From the NCBI RefSeq assembly GCF_019175285.1, contig NC_056522.1:35546003-35610002 (forward strand): a stretch of 64,000 nt of DNA, given 5' to 3'. This stretch comes from Sceloporus undulatus (Eukaryota; Chordata; Lepidosauria; Squamata; Phrynosomatidae). Made by a program: the position numbers and the translations under genes. Below the pieces are notes generated by a model. The model made no database searches and had not been told where the DNA came from. It was given only the letters and a program-made list of their open reading frames with translations. Below are positions 1 to 12,009 of this stretch, in pieces (positions within the stretch are counted from its first letter, which is position 1; every line of letters starts with the position of its first letter).

Positions 1-451
1 ATTATGTGTCACAACTACTGATGTAGGATCTCAATCTATATTTCAACATCCAACTTTCACATACAGGGCCTGCTGGCAGGGAAATATACAATGTGAGAGC
101 ACAGACGCTTGAGGTAAGTTTCACCATATGTTACAAGGGAAGAACTGACGTGGCGAAGTCATTTGTGCAGCAGTTCTGGCATAATCAAAGAAATAAATGG
201 AGAAACATCCTGCTAAGCATTTGTACTGGCATTAACAGAAATGTTATTGCTTCAGTCATATATTTGCTGCTTCCTGAACCCTCTCTACTAAAGTACAGGT
301 CTTTTTAGTACTTGCAGAGAAATTTTGTCCATTTTACTTCAGAGTCCCAGCTCCTCTCCCATACTCCCATGTGCTTATGATATGGCAAACTTGGCATAAG
401 ACTGATTTCATTGAGATAGCTGTCTGTCTGGCAATCTGGAACTGATTTATG

Positions 452-507
452 ATGCTGAAAGAGAGAGAATAAGCAAATGGTTCTATATTCTTGGATTGCA
501 GAAACTG
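452..507. repeat. 56-bp exact direct repeat, unit 1
   Basis: Identical over 56 bp to 1726-1781 (starts ATGCTGAAAGAGAGAGAATA). Neighbouring bases differ. Confidence 0.97.
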
Positions 508-799
508 TCCCCTTAAGTAATCATCATATAAATTATAAACTAAATTTGATATTTGCAAAAACAAACAAACAAAGGCAAGGGGAACAAAGCAACATCATTG
601 GCTCACAGGATCCAGTTATGACTCTGGCTGGTAAATGCTTTTACCACAGAAGTTTTTAAAAAGCAGAAAATGCATGACTCACAGTTTTGACAGCTTATAT
701 ACATATTTACCTGGGAGTATGTCCTATTAAATGTAATGGGATTTACTTCACAATAGACACATGTAGGGTTACACTGCAAAGATACACGAGAATCATCTT

Positions 800-1028
800 G
801 CTAGACTACACAGGACTATTTCTCCAATGGTAAAGTGGCCTAAATATCTTGGAATTTTGTTAGGATGGGAGACCACCAATGAAAATCAGGTGATATAGGT
901 TACGTTTCAAAGGAAAGAACTAGCAAAACCATCTCTGAATATTCCTTGTCTATGAAACTCTATAAATTCATGAGGTTGCCTGCCTAAGTTGATAGGAGAC
1001 TTGAAGACACATAAACACACACACAAAC
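800..1028 (+). repeat. 5S-rRNA-derived SINE, diverged
   Basis: GTTAGGATGGGAGACCACCA is the 5S box C region; body ATTCATGAGGTTGCC and tail GAGACTTGAAGACACATAAA follow. Confidence 0.75.
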
Positions 1029-1029
1029 T

Positions 1030-3160
1030 AGCTGAATAGTCTGAGAGCACCTGTTTTGTTTTTCTCCCCAGCTTGTAGCTGAGGCTTGCAACAGCTTCTT
1101 TTTAGACTAAATCACCCCAAATCCTTCAGTCAGCCTGATTTCTGGGGGATACTGGGAATAGCTTTCCTGAGCTCTGGTCCTAATATTCTGAAAAAGATTT
1201 TGTTTGACTACATGGGTGCACCAAAAACAACAACACCACAAAAACACAGAGCATGAAGAAATCTGGAATTAAAGGCAGAACCTGCAACCAATGTTGCAGT
1301 GTGAGGCATCCCTGCTTCTTGGTCAGCCATGGCTTCTTCCAGCTTACTCCCTTCTGTTCTCCCTTCCTTTAGTTTTCCATCCTACTTTCCCCCCAACAAT
1401 AATCAGGATTCTACAGCAACGGAATATGTTCAGTCTGCACTGAATTATTTTAGGGAATCTCTATCCTCAACCCAAGGAATTTTCATCAAGATTTTTTGGT
1501 ATGCCTCCCATACCTTGGCCACCTGTGGTGCCATTATGGCAACATAAGGACCACAGTCCATATTCTACATTGCATACTTAGTTACATCATTACATAACAT
1601 CTCCTGGCCCCATCCCATGCCAAACCTACTTTACTAGGCAGCAGCTGCAGCAAGAGATAGAGGTTTGGTCAGCTGAAGCTGTCATCCAAAAAATAACTTT
1701 TCCAATTTCTGTGTGTGTTTTATGCATGCTGAAAGAGAGAGAATAAGCAAATGGTTCTATATTCTTGGATTGCAGAAACTGGATTGGATTGCAGAAACAT
1801 GTGCCTGTCGGAGAAAAAGGTTTGGGCAGAGCTTGGAAAAGTTGTTTGTTGGACTATGTCTAGCTAGTCTTCCTGATCTTTAAGGGATAGGACCTTCTCT
1901 CTGTCCCACCACCATGATGGGTACAGTTGCTAAGGACAAGGATAGTATCTTCTTGATGGCTGCTCCTACTACACAGTGGACCTTTCTCCTATAGAAGGCT
2001 AGCTTGGCCCTTTCTGTGATCTCTTTTCATCAACAGTCAAAGACTATGCCATTTAAATAGTCCCTTGGTCTTTAACAGAATGTGGCAGAAGGGTCTTTTA
2101 ATGCTGTAGCTTTATCTTATGTTGTACATGTATTTCAAACTCCTGCTTTTCCCTCAGCATGGGACTCAAGGTGGCTTATAAGATTAAAACAAATATAGTT
2201 AAAATAATATATTTAATTTAATCAAAACTTCTGTACAATTGAATGTGACCATTGGGTTGAAAGGTATTTAAGACAACTGACACCAACCATTCCCAACCTG
2301 GTGTCCTCTAGGTCTGCTGGATTATAACTCCCAGAATCCCCAGCCAGCAATGGCTAAATTGGTTTGAGATAGTATAAATTGCAGCCCAGCATATCTGGAG
2401 CCGCTTGGTTGGTGAAAGTAAGTGGGGCTTACTCCTATACTTTGGATTTATTTAAGCGAACAAGCTCATATTAGTGTAGCTGATCTATAGAAATGATCCT
2501 TCAGTACTAAAAAAACCATAGTTTTGGCTACTGCCAAGAGAAGGGAAGTGGGGGGGGGGGGGAATCAAAGGTCTCTGAGAATAAATGTTTGACTTCAAAG
2601 GGCTCAGTTAATGTTATTAGGTCATCTCAGTAATACAACCAAAAGTTGCCATGGTAATATGCTATACAGGAAAATAGATTAAGTTCAGTTTATGGGGGGA
2701 TGGAGAAAAGGCAATTCAGCTTCTGTGACTCATGGTAATATTTTTTTTTCACACTTGTGGAATAAAATGAGAGACTCACCATCCCGTGATCCGAATGATG
2801 TCAGGTTAGCTGCAAGTTCAATATCTGTAAACTGAAGTGCTGAATTTTAATTCATAATTCCCAAGAGACAAAATGTTCTTTTTGCAATTAATGCAGAATT
2901 ATTGCCAGAGGCATAAAAATACCAACTCATGAAACTTTTAAGAGGTACAGCTGCTAAACCTGCACCAAGTATTCATTCAAAAAGTGAAGTCATGCCAAAA
3001 GAATGGGCCCAGTGCTGGAAGCTGTTGGTTTCAAAAGGAAAATAGAAAAAAAAAATAGAGAAGAAACCTAGCTTCTTTAATTTAGGATAAAGCTGGAATC
3101 CTATGTTTTTTCTTCAGGAACTATAGAATGTTTGGCATTCTTCCCTATGGAAGGGACTAA
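1030..3160. other. Intergenic, little recognised
   Basis: Apart from the 56-bp repeat and an L2-tail piece at 2140-2215, only a short ACTCCCAGAATCCCCAGCCA motif (2330) was noted. No coding evidence. Confidence 0.4.
1726..1781. repeat. 56-bp exact direct repeat, unit 2
   Basis: Identical to 452-507 and followed at once by a local duplication of GGATTGCAGAAAC. Confidence 0.97.
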
Positions 3161-3161
3161 G

Positions 3162-3379
3162 GCCTAATCTGCACTGCAGAATTAATGCAGTTTGACACCA
3201 TTTTAACTGCCACAGCTCAATGATAGGGATTTCTGGAATTTGTAGTTTTGTGATCTTTTTAGCCTTCTCTGTCACAGTGCTCTGGTGCAACAGCAAACTA
3301 CAAATTCTAGGATTCCATAGCATTCAGTCATAACACTTTAAGTGTCAAGTTGCATTATTTCTGCAGTGCGATCAGACCT
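3162..3379. mobile_element. Palindromic MITE (ATTAATGCAG family)
   Basis: GCACTGCAGAATTAATGCAG at left, TTGCATTATTTCTGCAGTGC at right. Confidence 0.85.
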
Positions 3380-4367
3380 AAGAGAGAAAGAGAAGCCTGA
3401 TCTCACAGAGATTACCTTGTTAAATCTGGCTAGTAGTAACGGGGGGTGTGGGGTGTGTGTGTGTGGGGTGTTATTTATTTATTTCAGTTGGATTTCAAAG
3501 TATTTATCAAAATGTGCAATTTTTTCAAAGTTCTTTCCATCAGGACTGGAGGTCTACGAAGCAGGAGAAAGCAAAGCAGGGGAAGATATGACCTCAAGCA
3601 GAACTGGGGGAAGTTACTTTTTCAGACTACAACTCCCAGAATCCCCAGCCAGTTTCCATGCTGATTGTAAGATTCTAGGAGCTGTACTCCAAAAAAGCAG
3701 TATTTCCAAACTTTGGACACCAGGATTGAGCAAGTTGATCAGTTTCATTTTCTTCTGCAGACATGCTGTTTAAATCTCAAGTTCTTTCACATATGTCCAC
3801 ATCTGGGTAAGAACTTAAAAATGGATTTAAATAAAAATTTCAGATCCTGAAAACTGAATCGATGAATCAGTCACTTTCCTTTTCTCCCACATTCAGCATT
3901 GTTAAAATGTCAAGTTCCTCACTTCCCAAATATGAAGTAATCTGTGTATTTGGGTAACACTCTTCTAGAAATGAACAGCAGACATTTTTGAAGCCTAGGC
4001 AGGGGCAAAAAGCCAGAACTTTGGGGAAATTATTTTTTGGATTGCAGTTCCCAGAATTCCCCCAGCCATTATAACTAATGGCCATGTTGGTTGGCAGATT
4101 CTGAAAGTTGTGCCCTATTTTTTCCACCTGTCCAGCAAAAATAAATTATTCTGTGAGCAAGTTGGGAGTGGATTGAGGAGATGTGAATGATCTGGATCTG
4201 CAACATTTGCATTTCTCTAACATATTTCTCTAACATACACTGAGAACTAAGGAGAGCATATCCCAGTCCTTGAGTTCATTATTTCTCTCCTGTTGCTACC
4301 AGTAGAAATTTTAAAAGTAAACAAAACTTTCTATCCTGTTGGCACAAGTTTGGAAGGATTTTGGATA

Positions 4368-4432
4368 AGGCAGTTTGTCGCCTTAGGGTTCCTATAAGTC
4401 AGAAATGACCTGAAGGCACACAGTAACAACAA
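4368..4432 (+). repeat. Sauria SINE 3' tail
   Basis: CGCCTTAGGGTTCCTATAAG and AAATGACCTGAAGGCACACA, the Bov-B-like tail only. Confidence 0.75.
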
Positions 4433-4725
4433 TGAAGTTACTTAGGAAGCTTCTGCACAAGCCCATTCTCACAGTCATGCAACTAAAAGTAAAATGGGAA
4501 TATACCACTTTCAAGGCAGCCATCACTACACTTCTTCTCATTTGCATGATTGGGCATCACACTCTGTTCCTGACTCTCTCTTAAGCTTCCTTCCTTGCCT
4601 TATGCCCTACTGAACATGCCTTTAGTTTTTTTTAAATCCTCCCACTCCCCCCCCCCCCCCACACACACACAATTTCAAAGCTCTCCTACCAGGATTGAAT
4701 CAAAAAGAAAAAAAAAAAATAAATA

Positions 4726-4727
<2 letters not shown>

Positions 4728-4774
<47 letters not shown>
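4728..4774. repeat. (AT)n microsatellite
   Basis: 47 bp of alternating A and T; a poly-C/(CA)n tract lies just before it at 4639-4671. Confidence 0.97.
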
Positions 4775-4776
<2 letters not shown>

Positions 4777-5564
4777 GTAATCAGGAATAATGAGGGAAGG
4801 GGCAGGGGGAGGAAGGGACACTGGTCCCATGTGAGTCACAATCACACAATTTTTCCGGGAGCAGCAGTTGCACATGGGGACTTGTGCACACGCAGGCCAT
4901 TGATGAGTTTCCCTCGTCAATGAAAAGGGACAGGTCAGGGACAGCACAGCTACGGGTTAGAGGCAACGTCATGTGATGAGTATGTCCAATGCTGCTTCTT
5001 TCCTCATCTAATTGTGATTTAAACACCATGGCCTTGGCCCAGTCACTCTCTCACAATGACCTACTCCACAGCTTGGTTGTGAGAATAAAAATGTGGGAGT
5101 GGGAAGCCATGTACATCAAACTGGGCTCGTTGGAGGAAATGCAGAATACAAATATAATTGATAAATGAAAATAAAGGAATAGAGAGAAAACAGAATAAGT
5201 TGTTTAAGAAAATGGCAGCACTCTAGACAGCTGAGATGTCAGAAAGAGAGAAAATGAGGGATGAAGGGATCACACTAGCACAAACACACATGGAAACACT
5301 CATAAACATCTTAGACAAGGCATGGGCAACTGTTACATTCCAATTGTGTTTGGGACTGCAACTCCCATAATCTCTAGCCAGCAGTTATAGTAAGGGGAAA
5401 CTGGGAATTGCAATCTCAACAGTATCTGAATGGACACATTTGTCCACATCCATCCAAGGCACTCAAGGAGAGGCAGCTGAAGTAGGATATTATGAATCTC
5501 CCTTTCTGCAGAGGCTGAGATCTACTGTGCCAGGCCTCTAAAATTCTACAAAAGAAAACTTGTT

Positions 5565-5755
5565 GTAAGTCTTAAAATCATTTTCAATTTATGTCAGCCC
5601 TAAGGCTAACCTGTCAAGGGATTTTCTGAGGCTGTGTGTGTATGATGTGCCCAAGGTCACTCAGTGGGTTTCTATGGCCAAGTGTGGAACTGAACGATGG
5701 TCTCGAGAGTCATAGCCCAATGCTCAAACCACTACACCACATGTGACAAAATATT
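5565..5755 (-). repeat. Sauria SINE, antisense
   Basis: CAAGGTCACTCAGTGGGTTT and CTCAAACCACTACACCAC, the reverse complement of the SINE. Confidence 0.8.
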
Positions 5756-6911
5756 TTGTAGACTAACAGAGCTTTCTGGATTCTGTACTACCAGAGTTCC
5801 CCAGCCTTCTTAGCCATTGTCCCCAAAGTAACTATGGACTTCCACCCCTGTACCCTTTACATGTACAAAAATAGGGTGTTCCCTATTTGATGGGTATTCT
5901 CTGTGTGCAAATATGAACACACATGCACCAAAACTTTGCTGCTTCAATGGAGATTACATTTTTTTTTTTACAAAAGAGCTTTCTGTACTTCAGTCCCAAG
6001 GCATTTTATTTATTCATTGCTCTCCCTTCTGTTCACAATTCGGCAGGTGGTTTGGTACACAAATGCCACTAGAGGACAGTGCAAATCTTTCTCTTTTTCC
6101 CTATTGCCACCTGAAAGCTAATTTTTTCACCCGCTGTGAACCAAAGAGCAGTAGTAACCTTCCATCTAAGACCAGAAAATAAGTCTTTTAAATAGTTTTG
6201 ATGGTTTTCTCCTTTCAGCAGCCAGTAGTTTGCTTGGTTAGTTTACACACAATGTCATCAAGTTACACCTGAAAGCAAAAAATACATTTTCCAACCCTAG
6301 TAGAAGACACTTTACACTTTTACTGGGGTGTTCTCATAACCAAAGAGCTCTCCCCAACTGACAGCCTTTCAAATGTGTTGGAATATGGGAGGATTATCCA
6401 CCTGTCCTATCACAACCACCAAACATGAGGACCACCATCTGTCTCACACCCACATAATCTGTCCCAACACTGCAAATATAAGGACCTTCTGGATGCTCTC
6501 ATGTTCCCGTGTAAGACTTTTTATGTTCAATCCCACCACTAGACACCAACACTTTTGAACCACTTCTGCCACCACAGAAGTTTGAATTCATCCCCACCAA
6601 TAACATTATAGTAGTGTTCTCAGCAGCATGAACATATAATGCAAATTTAATTTATTGCATAGTTCAACCTACCATTAAAACTTACTTATTTAACACATCT
6701 AAATCCTGACTGACCCTAACTAAGGGCTTTATCACACCAGTTTGTTGTCTTGCAGTAACTGTGTTTAAGCAAATGGAAACATTGGTATGGAAACAATCAC
6801 TATCACATCTTCACTGCAATAGCGTTATGATGCCACTTTGGTGATGCACATTCACACAATCACTTTTCTACACTGCCTGACACTGGTGTCCTCCCTTCAT
6901 AGCATGCACAC

Positions 6912-6957
<46 letters not shown>
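6912..6957. repeat. (ATT)n microsatellite
   Basis: About 15 units. Confidence 0.97.
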
Positions 6958-7240
6958 TTGCCACAACTGTGTAATTGTAAAGTTTCGACACTTCTCACTG
7001 CTTCCATTTGTGATCTCTCTCCAATGACCCAATGGCAATCACATAAGTGCTCAAAGTGGTTTATATTCTGCCCACCTATTTATATGTTTGTGTAATCAGT
7101 GGGTTCACATTGGTTATTTTTACTCCATTCCCAGTAATTTTTAAAAAAAACGTTTTGTTGTAATTGTGGCTTGCTGGTAAACCCACTAAGGCAGGGTAAT
7201 TGCACAGTTATGGCAAAACAATACACGCATGCACACACAC

Positions 7241-7281
7241 TAGATAGAGAGATAGATAGATAGATGATAGATAGATAGATA
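7241..7281. repeat. (GATA)n microsatellite
   Basis: Imperfect GATA units. Confidence 0.95.
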
Positions 7282-7289
7282 TCAGAGAA

Positions 7290-8100
7290 CAGAGTAAAAG
7301 CAATATTATTCCTGTGCACTAATGGTGTCACTAGATAGGTCGTCACCTATACAGAGGGCTGTTGGGGGGAGGGTAGTGGCCTGTTCTGCTCTGCCCCCCC
7401 CACTAACCTGAAACTTTGCCCCCCTTCCCCAGCCACCCACAGCCCGGCCAGACCCTGAAAGGGTTGCTGGATGGAGGTGGATTTCCTTGCCCCACTTCCC
7501 TCACCAGCCACTGCACTGCCCTGGCTAGGCAAGTGAGGCAGGAGGGGACAAAAGGGGTGCGTTCATTCCTTGACTCACCATCATGTTTCCTCCCCAAGGA
7601 GAAAGCCTGTTGACAGAGCAGCCAGGAAGGGCATGTATTCACCCCTCCTGCACCAAAGACTGAAGAGAGCCCAATCAGGTGTCAAACCTCTTCCAGAGTG
7701 TCACCCAGTGTGGTCTGAACCATTGCACTCTCCCAGTGATGCCTCTGCTGTGCACCATGATGTCATCTTTGTCCAGATACCAGAAGTGGAGTGACTTTCC
7801 TTTGTTTGGGGATAGGGATGGGGAGAAGAGGAGAATGGTGGAAATGTGATGCAACAACAGGAGGGTCATGACATCATGTGATAAAGAAGGATCAAACATA
7901 TTACTAGGCAAGGTAATTGTGCAACAAACCTATTGTGTGATAATGTGTGATAACTCACTCACCTCTCTCATATCCTTCACTTTGACAGACTCGCCTCTCT
8001 GATTCTCGTATTCTTACATGAACTGAAATGAGTCTAACTAATCTCTCTCTCTCCTTTTTTCTAAACGAGAGACTAATTCCTAACACTGACAGAGCCTCTA
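7290..8100. other. Intergenic GC-richer sequence
   Basis: A stretch near 7695-7745 (CACCCAGTGTGGTCTGAACC) resembles 51675-51720, so an unclassified repeat may be present. No gene recognised. Confidence 0.35.
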
Positions 8101-8107
8101 ACTGGCC

Positions 8108-8433
8108 TGGGAGTTTATCACATGTGGGGAAAATCGGGGGGTTAAACAGTAATTTTCCGGGATAAGTTGCACAATTGCAGTGAAGATTTTCATACACATC
8201 GCAATTAGAGAGGACTTATCCTGAGAATAACCAGGGAATAGCTAGCAACAAATCAGTCACATGATTTCCCCGTGAATGATTTGTTGCTGGTTATTTCCTG
8301 GTTATTACTGGGATAAGTCTTCATTAATCGTGATGTCATGTGCAAATCTTCACCACGATTGCATGCCTTTCCCGAGAAAATGATTATTTAAACCTCTGAT
8401 TTTCCACAATTTCCCCAGTGTGATTAAGTCCCT
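8108..8433. mobile_element. Palindromic MITE, near-complete inverted repeat
   Basis: The whole 326 bp folds on itself: GAGTTTATCACATGTGGGGA at the left against TTCCCCAGTGTGATTAAGTC at the right, and GCAACAAATCA/TGATTTGTTGC around the centre at 8255-8285. A right arm of the same family lies at 42270-42436. Confidence 0.8.
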
Positions 8434-8655
8434 ACACACTAGCCTTTTACACATGAATGAGAACACAGCAAATATAAAACTTCTAGCTGCTAATGATTTT
8501 CAGTGTCTCATTCTCTGTGCTGTTAGGATTGTGAGTAATGAAGGAAAAATTTCATGGATGTGTTCGGAGAAATTTTGGAGGCACAAGACCTCATTTACCC
8601 TCCCCTCACCCAGCTACACTCCTGGCTTGCAAAACAGACATAAATTGAAATCAAT

Positions 8656-9153
8656 GGCCCGTCACTTCCTGACGCCTCTAACCCTAATACGGACCCAGTC
8701 CGTACAAAATGGCGGTGGCCGTTCCACATGGCCGCCGCCATTATGACATCACGACTCACCGCCTCCAAACAAGGCAGCGTGGACGTGACGTCTTTGCGCC
8801 GTGCGAGGACGCCTAGAGCGCCCTTTCCGCAGTGCAAGAAGGAGCTCCGAAAAGGAGCTCCGAAAAGGAGCTCCTTCTGGGATTTGCGACGCTGGGCGCA
8901 GCCTCTACATGGCTGTGCCCAGCGATGCAGAGGAGAAAGGGGCCTCCTCCCCGCCATCGCCAGGTGTCCTTGGGGCTTGAAGCCCCAAGGAAACCCCTTT
9001 CCAGGCCGCAGGGAAGCGGCCTTTTGCCGCTTCCCCAGGCCTACAAAGCGGTGGATTGGGGCCTCGGAGGCTGCCGGTCTGGCAGCTGAGGCCCCGATAC
9101 AGCAGGGAAAGGGCGGGTGCAGGCAGCCCCAAACGGGCGGTCTGTAACCCGCC
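8656..9153. mobile_element. CpG-rich non-autonomous DNA element, copy 1
   Basis: GC-rich block in AT-rich surroundings, ending GGCGGTCTGTAACCCGCC. It shares GGTCTGGCAGCTG, a CCACATGG(C/G)CGCCGCCATT stretch and a TGACGTC motif (8786-8792) with the block at 58688-59075. Open frames on both strands here are products of base composition. Confidence 0.65.
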
Positions 9154-9334
9154 ATTACATATTAAAATGTTGAAAACATTCTCTAATTAGCAAAAAAAAC
9201 CCAAAAAACAAAAAACAAAAAAACTTGAACAGCCCTGACATGATGCTCACTGAGTTCATCTGCAGAAGTGTACATGCATCCAGTAATGCCAGCTCATAGT
9301 TGTGGAAACCAGATGACATGTAAAGATGAAAAAT

Positions 9335-9995
9335 TTACATGACACTCATTATGGCAACAGGGAAAAAGAATGACATTTCCCCAGCATCTACATAATGCAG
9401 TTTGTATAGGAAAGGGAAGGATTTTTCGACAAATTTTGCTACAGAAGTATAGCCTGGGGAACAAACACTTGCCCGTCTCATGAGAGAAAATTTATAGCAG
9501 TACATATGCTGCACAGTGAAATGCTCGTCTAGAAATATCTTAGGGTTATTCACACTCATGTTTTTGCACTGAAGATGTTCAAATCACATCATCGATTCAA
9601 CACCGAATAAAAGTTCCAACTATGTTTGCCAAGACCAAAGGTGCCTGTTGGAATTTAACCCACTTCACATTCACAATTAGCTTTGGACCAATTCCTAATG
9701 GATTCTCCATCATGGACAAGTTTGATCAGAGCTGACATTTTTTAAAAACTGTCAATCAAGTGATGTGCATCGTTGTCACTGTGACATTTTGCAGGTCAAG
9801 TTCAACAGTAAACTGCATTCCCCTGCTGTGTGGAGGAATTTAAAGTGTGAAAACTTCACAGAACTTTAAAATATTTTTGATGTATTCTTAGATATGTGTG
9901 GAAAGTAATCGCACAATTTTGATCTTATTTTTTGATGCATTGTCATGCAAGAGCACGACTGTAAAACTTGTGCTATAGCATGACAGTTCTTTTTT
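9335..9995 (-). pseudogene. Possible mariner-like transposase relic
   Basis: On the minus strand near 9960 the frame reads VVLLHDNAS, like the LLHDNA catalytic box of mariner transposases. A separate frame at 9559-9335 reads YTSVAKFVEKSFPFL-YKLHYVDAGE, faintly like the mariner C-terminus. Everything between is broken. Weak evidence. Confidence 0.3.
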
Positions 9996-10812
9996 TTTTT
10001 TAGTACTATGTACTGAATAAATTCTTGGCAAGAAACACCCGTGAATGGTTCCCCTTGGGGGAAGGAACACTATCTCGGCCTCAGCGGCCAATGCCAGGAA
10101 CAACCCCATCCCCAATACCAGCCATGTGCCAGCAAGAAAAAAAAACCCTGTGGAAGCCACAGAAGTGCAATAGTGTGCAAAAGCTGTCAAACATTAAAAA
10201 CAAACAAATAAACAAGTCACACCATGTTCCCAAAAGAATCCCCTCCCCAACTTTGGTGACCTCTGGGCATCAGGCATTGGTGCAGATAATAGGACTAATC
10301 CATCAGCAGAAGAGGAAAACAGCTGCATGGTGGTTTAATGAGACCATTTGATAGCATGAAAAATTTGACTACACTGGTTTTAAAGAGCTGGTATCTTCAC
10401 CCACACAACCACGAATGATGAGATGGGAAAAACATAGTCAAGACCTGTGGGGTGGGGTGGATATGTTCCGCCCCCTGCCTACCCTCTGCCCATTTGCCAT
10501 CCCTCCTGGTTTTCCTGAATAAGATTGACAGTGTGTTCCAATTGGAGGCTCCCTAAAAAACCCCAGTGCTTTTGAAAAAAACACTATAAATGCCACAGTT
10601 TCAAAAGCACCAGGTAAAGGGGGATTTGTGCCAGCCCGCCTGAAATTCGGGTCAAGAAAAACAAGTGCAAGTATGAATGACCTCCTTTTCAACCAGTTTC
10701 CAAACTGGTTTATAACATAGTTTGAATGGGGTCCTTAGACTCCTGGGAAGCACCCTTTCGATTATCTGTGTTCAATATTTTCTGAAGTACAACTCTGAAT
10801 AAACCCAGCATT

Positions 10813-11024
10813 GCATTGTAGTTTGAGAATTAGACGATGACGCTGGAGACCAGGGTTTGATTCCCACTTTGGCCATGAAACCTACTGGCTGACCCTGAGC
10901 AAGCCACATGCTCTGAGTCTCAGAGGATGGCAATGGCAAACCCCTATGAAGAAACTGCCCAAGAAAACCCCATGATATGTTTGCCTTAGGGTCACAAAGC
11001 ACTTGAAGGCACACACCAACAATG
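10813..11024 (+). repeat. Sauria SINE
   Basis: Head CTGGAGACCAGGGTTTGATT, body GAGGATGGCAATGGCAAACC, tail CTTGAAGGCACACACCAACA. Confidence 0.9.
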
Positions 11025-11215
11025 TTGCTCTATGAAATATAATTTCTGAATGGTTTTGAATACGTATTGTCACATGATTTCAAGTCTTTAAGAGTCCTGA
11101 ATTATTTCAGATGTGTATCCTTCTTAATAACTTATCTATACTGTATACTGTTTGGGATAAAGTCTTTAACATGGATTGGTAGAATTGGTGTGATGGCAGG
11201 GATTGCTCAAAAACA

Positions 11216-11436
11216 TTTTAAATGCTCAGAGATCAACACTGTCAGTGTTACTACTCCTGTGTGGGAAAAGGACAAGGCTATGGAATTCTGGGATTTGTAG
11301 TTTGGTGGGGCACCAGAGCTCTCTGACACGGAAGGATAAATATCTCACAAAACTACAAATCCCAGAACTCCATAGCTTTCAGCCACGCAATTAAAGTGAT
11401 GTGGAACTGCTTTATTTCTGCAGTTTGGATACAATC
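11216..11436. mobile_element. Palindromic MITE (ATTAATGCAG family), left end diverged
   Basis: GGAATTCTGGGATTTGTAGT at 11283 and ACTACAAATCCCAGAACTCC at 11350 form the central inverted arms; the right end reads CTTTATTTCTGCAG. Confidence 0.75.
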
Positions 11437-12009
11437 ATGGTCAATGGCCTTATCTTGCTTTGCATGTAGAGTAAAAGTCTTCTATTTGAAGGCACGTTGT
11501 TTGAAGGATTTTCTAAATGGAAGTTCAGAAGTCTGCTTTAAAGATAAAGAACAGTAAGAAGGCAGAAGATGGTCCTCTAGCCATCTTATGAATAGAGTGT
11601 TGGACAGATAGGTTGGTTTGACCCAATATTTTTATTTCATTTCATTAATATCACACCTTTCTCAAAAGATGGGGCCTAGAGCTTCCCAGGTGGAAGTTTA
11701 ATTACAAAATTAATTTTAAAGCATTAAAAAATATATTTAAAACAGGATGATAAAAGTCCAGCCCACCCTATTTAAAACCCCTTTTGTATAACCAATTAAG
11801 GGTCAAAGACTTGTTGAAATAAAATGTTTCTTGCCTGCCAGTGAAGAGAGAACAGAGAGGGGGGCAACTGAGTCTGCAGCCCTCATGTAGTGGGAGACAC
11901 AGTCCCATTGGCAAAGCCAGAAGAAGGTTCATCTGCCATTCAAATCAGTTTTCGTGGGTGGAATGGGAGAGAGGATACATTTCCCAGCAGAGAGGGTCCT
12001 GTCCTCCTG

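Larger units (their letters stand above)
3380..7230. other. Intergenic, mostly unclassified
   Basis: SINE pieces and microsatellites listed separately. The ACTACAACTCCCAGAATCCC motif at 3627 and similar ones at 4045 and 5350 are short remnants of an unidentified repeat. No gene recognised. Confidence 0.4.
10000..12000. other. Intergenic, no gene recognised
   Basis: Holds the SINE at 10813 and the MITE at 11216; the rest is unclassified. Confidence 0.4.

Noticed and set aside
800-1028. 5S rRNA gene
   Set aside because: Only the internal promoter part is 5S-like and the rest is SINE body and tail.
4728-7281. CRISPR-like regularity of short repeats
   Set aside because: These are microsatellites without spacers, in a vertebrate genome.
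8595-9155. Overlapping frames of 75-186 codons on both strands
   Set aside because: They lie in a CpG-rich repeat also present at 58.7-59.1 kb, where the frames are not conserved.
10813-11024. tRNA gene candidates in SINE heads
   Set aside because: The tRNA-like boxes belong to SINEs and do not fold into a complete cloverleaf.
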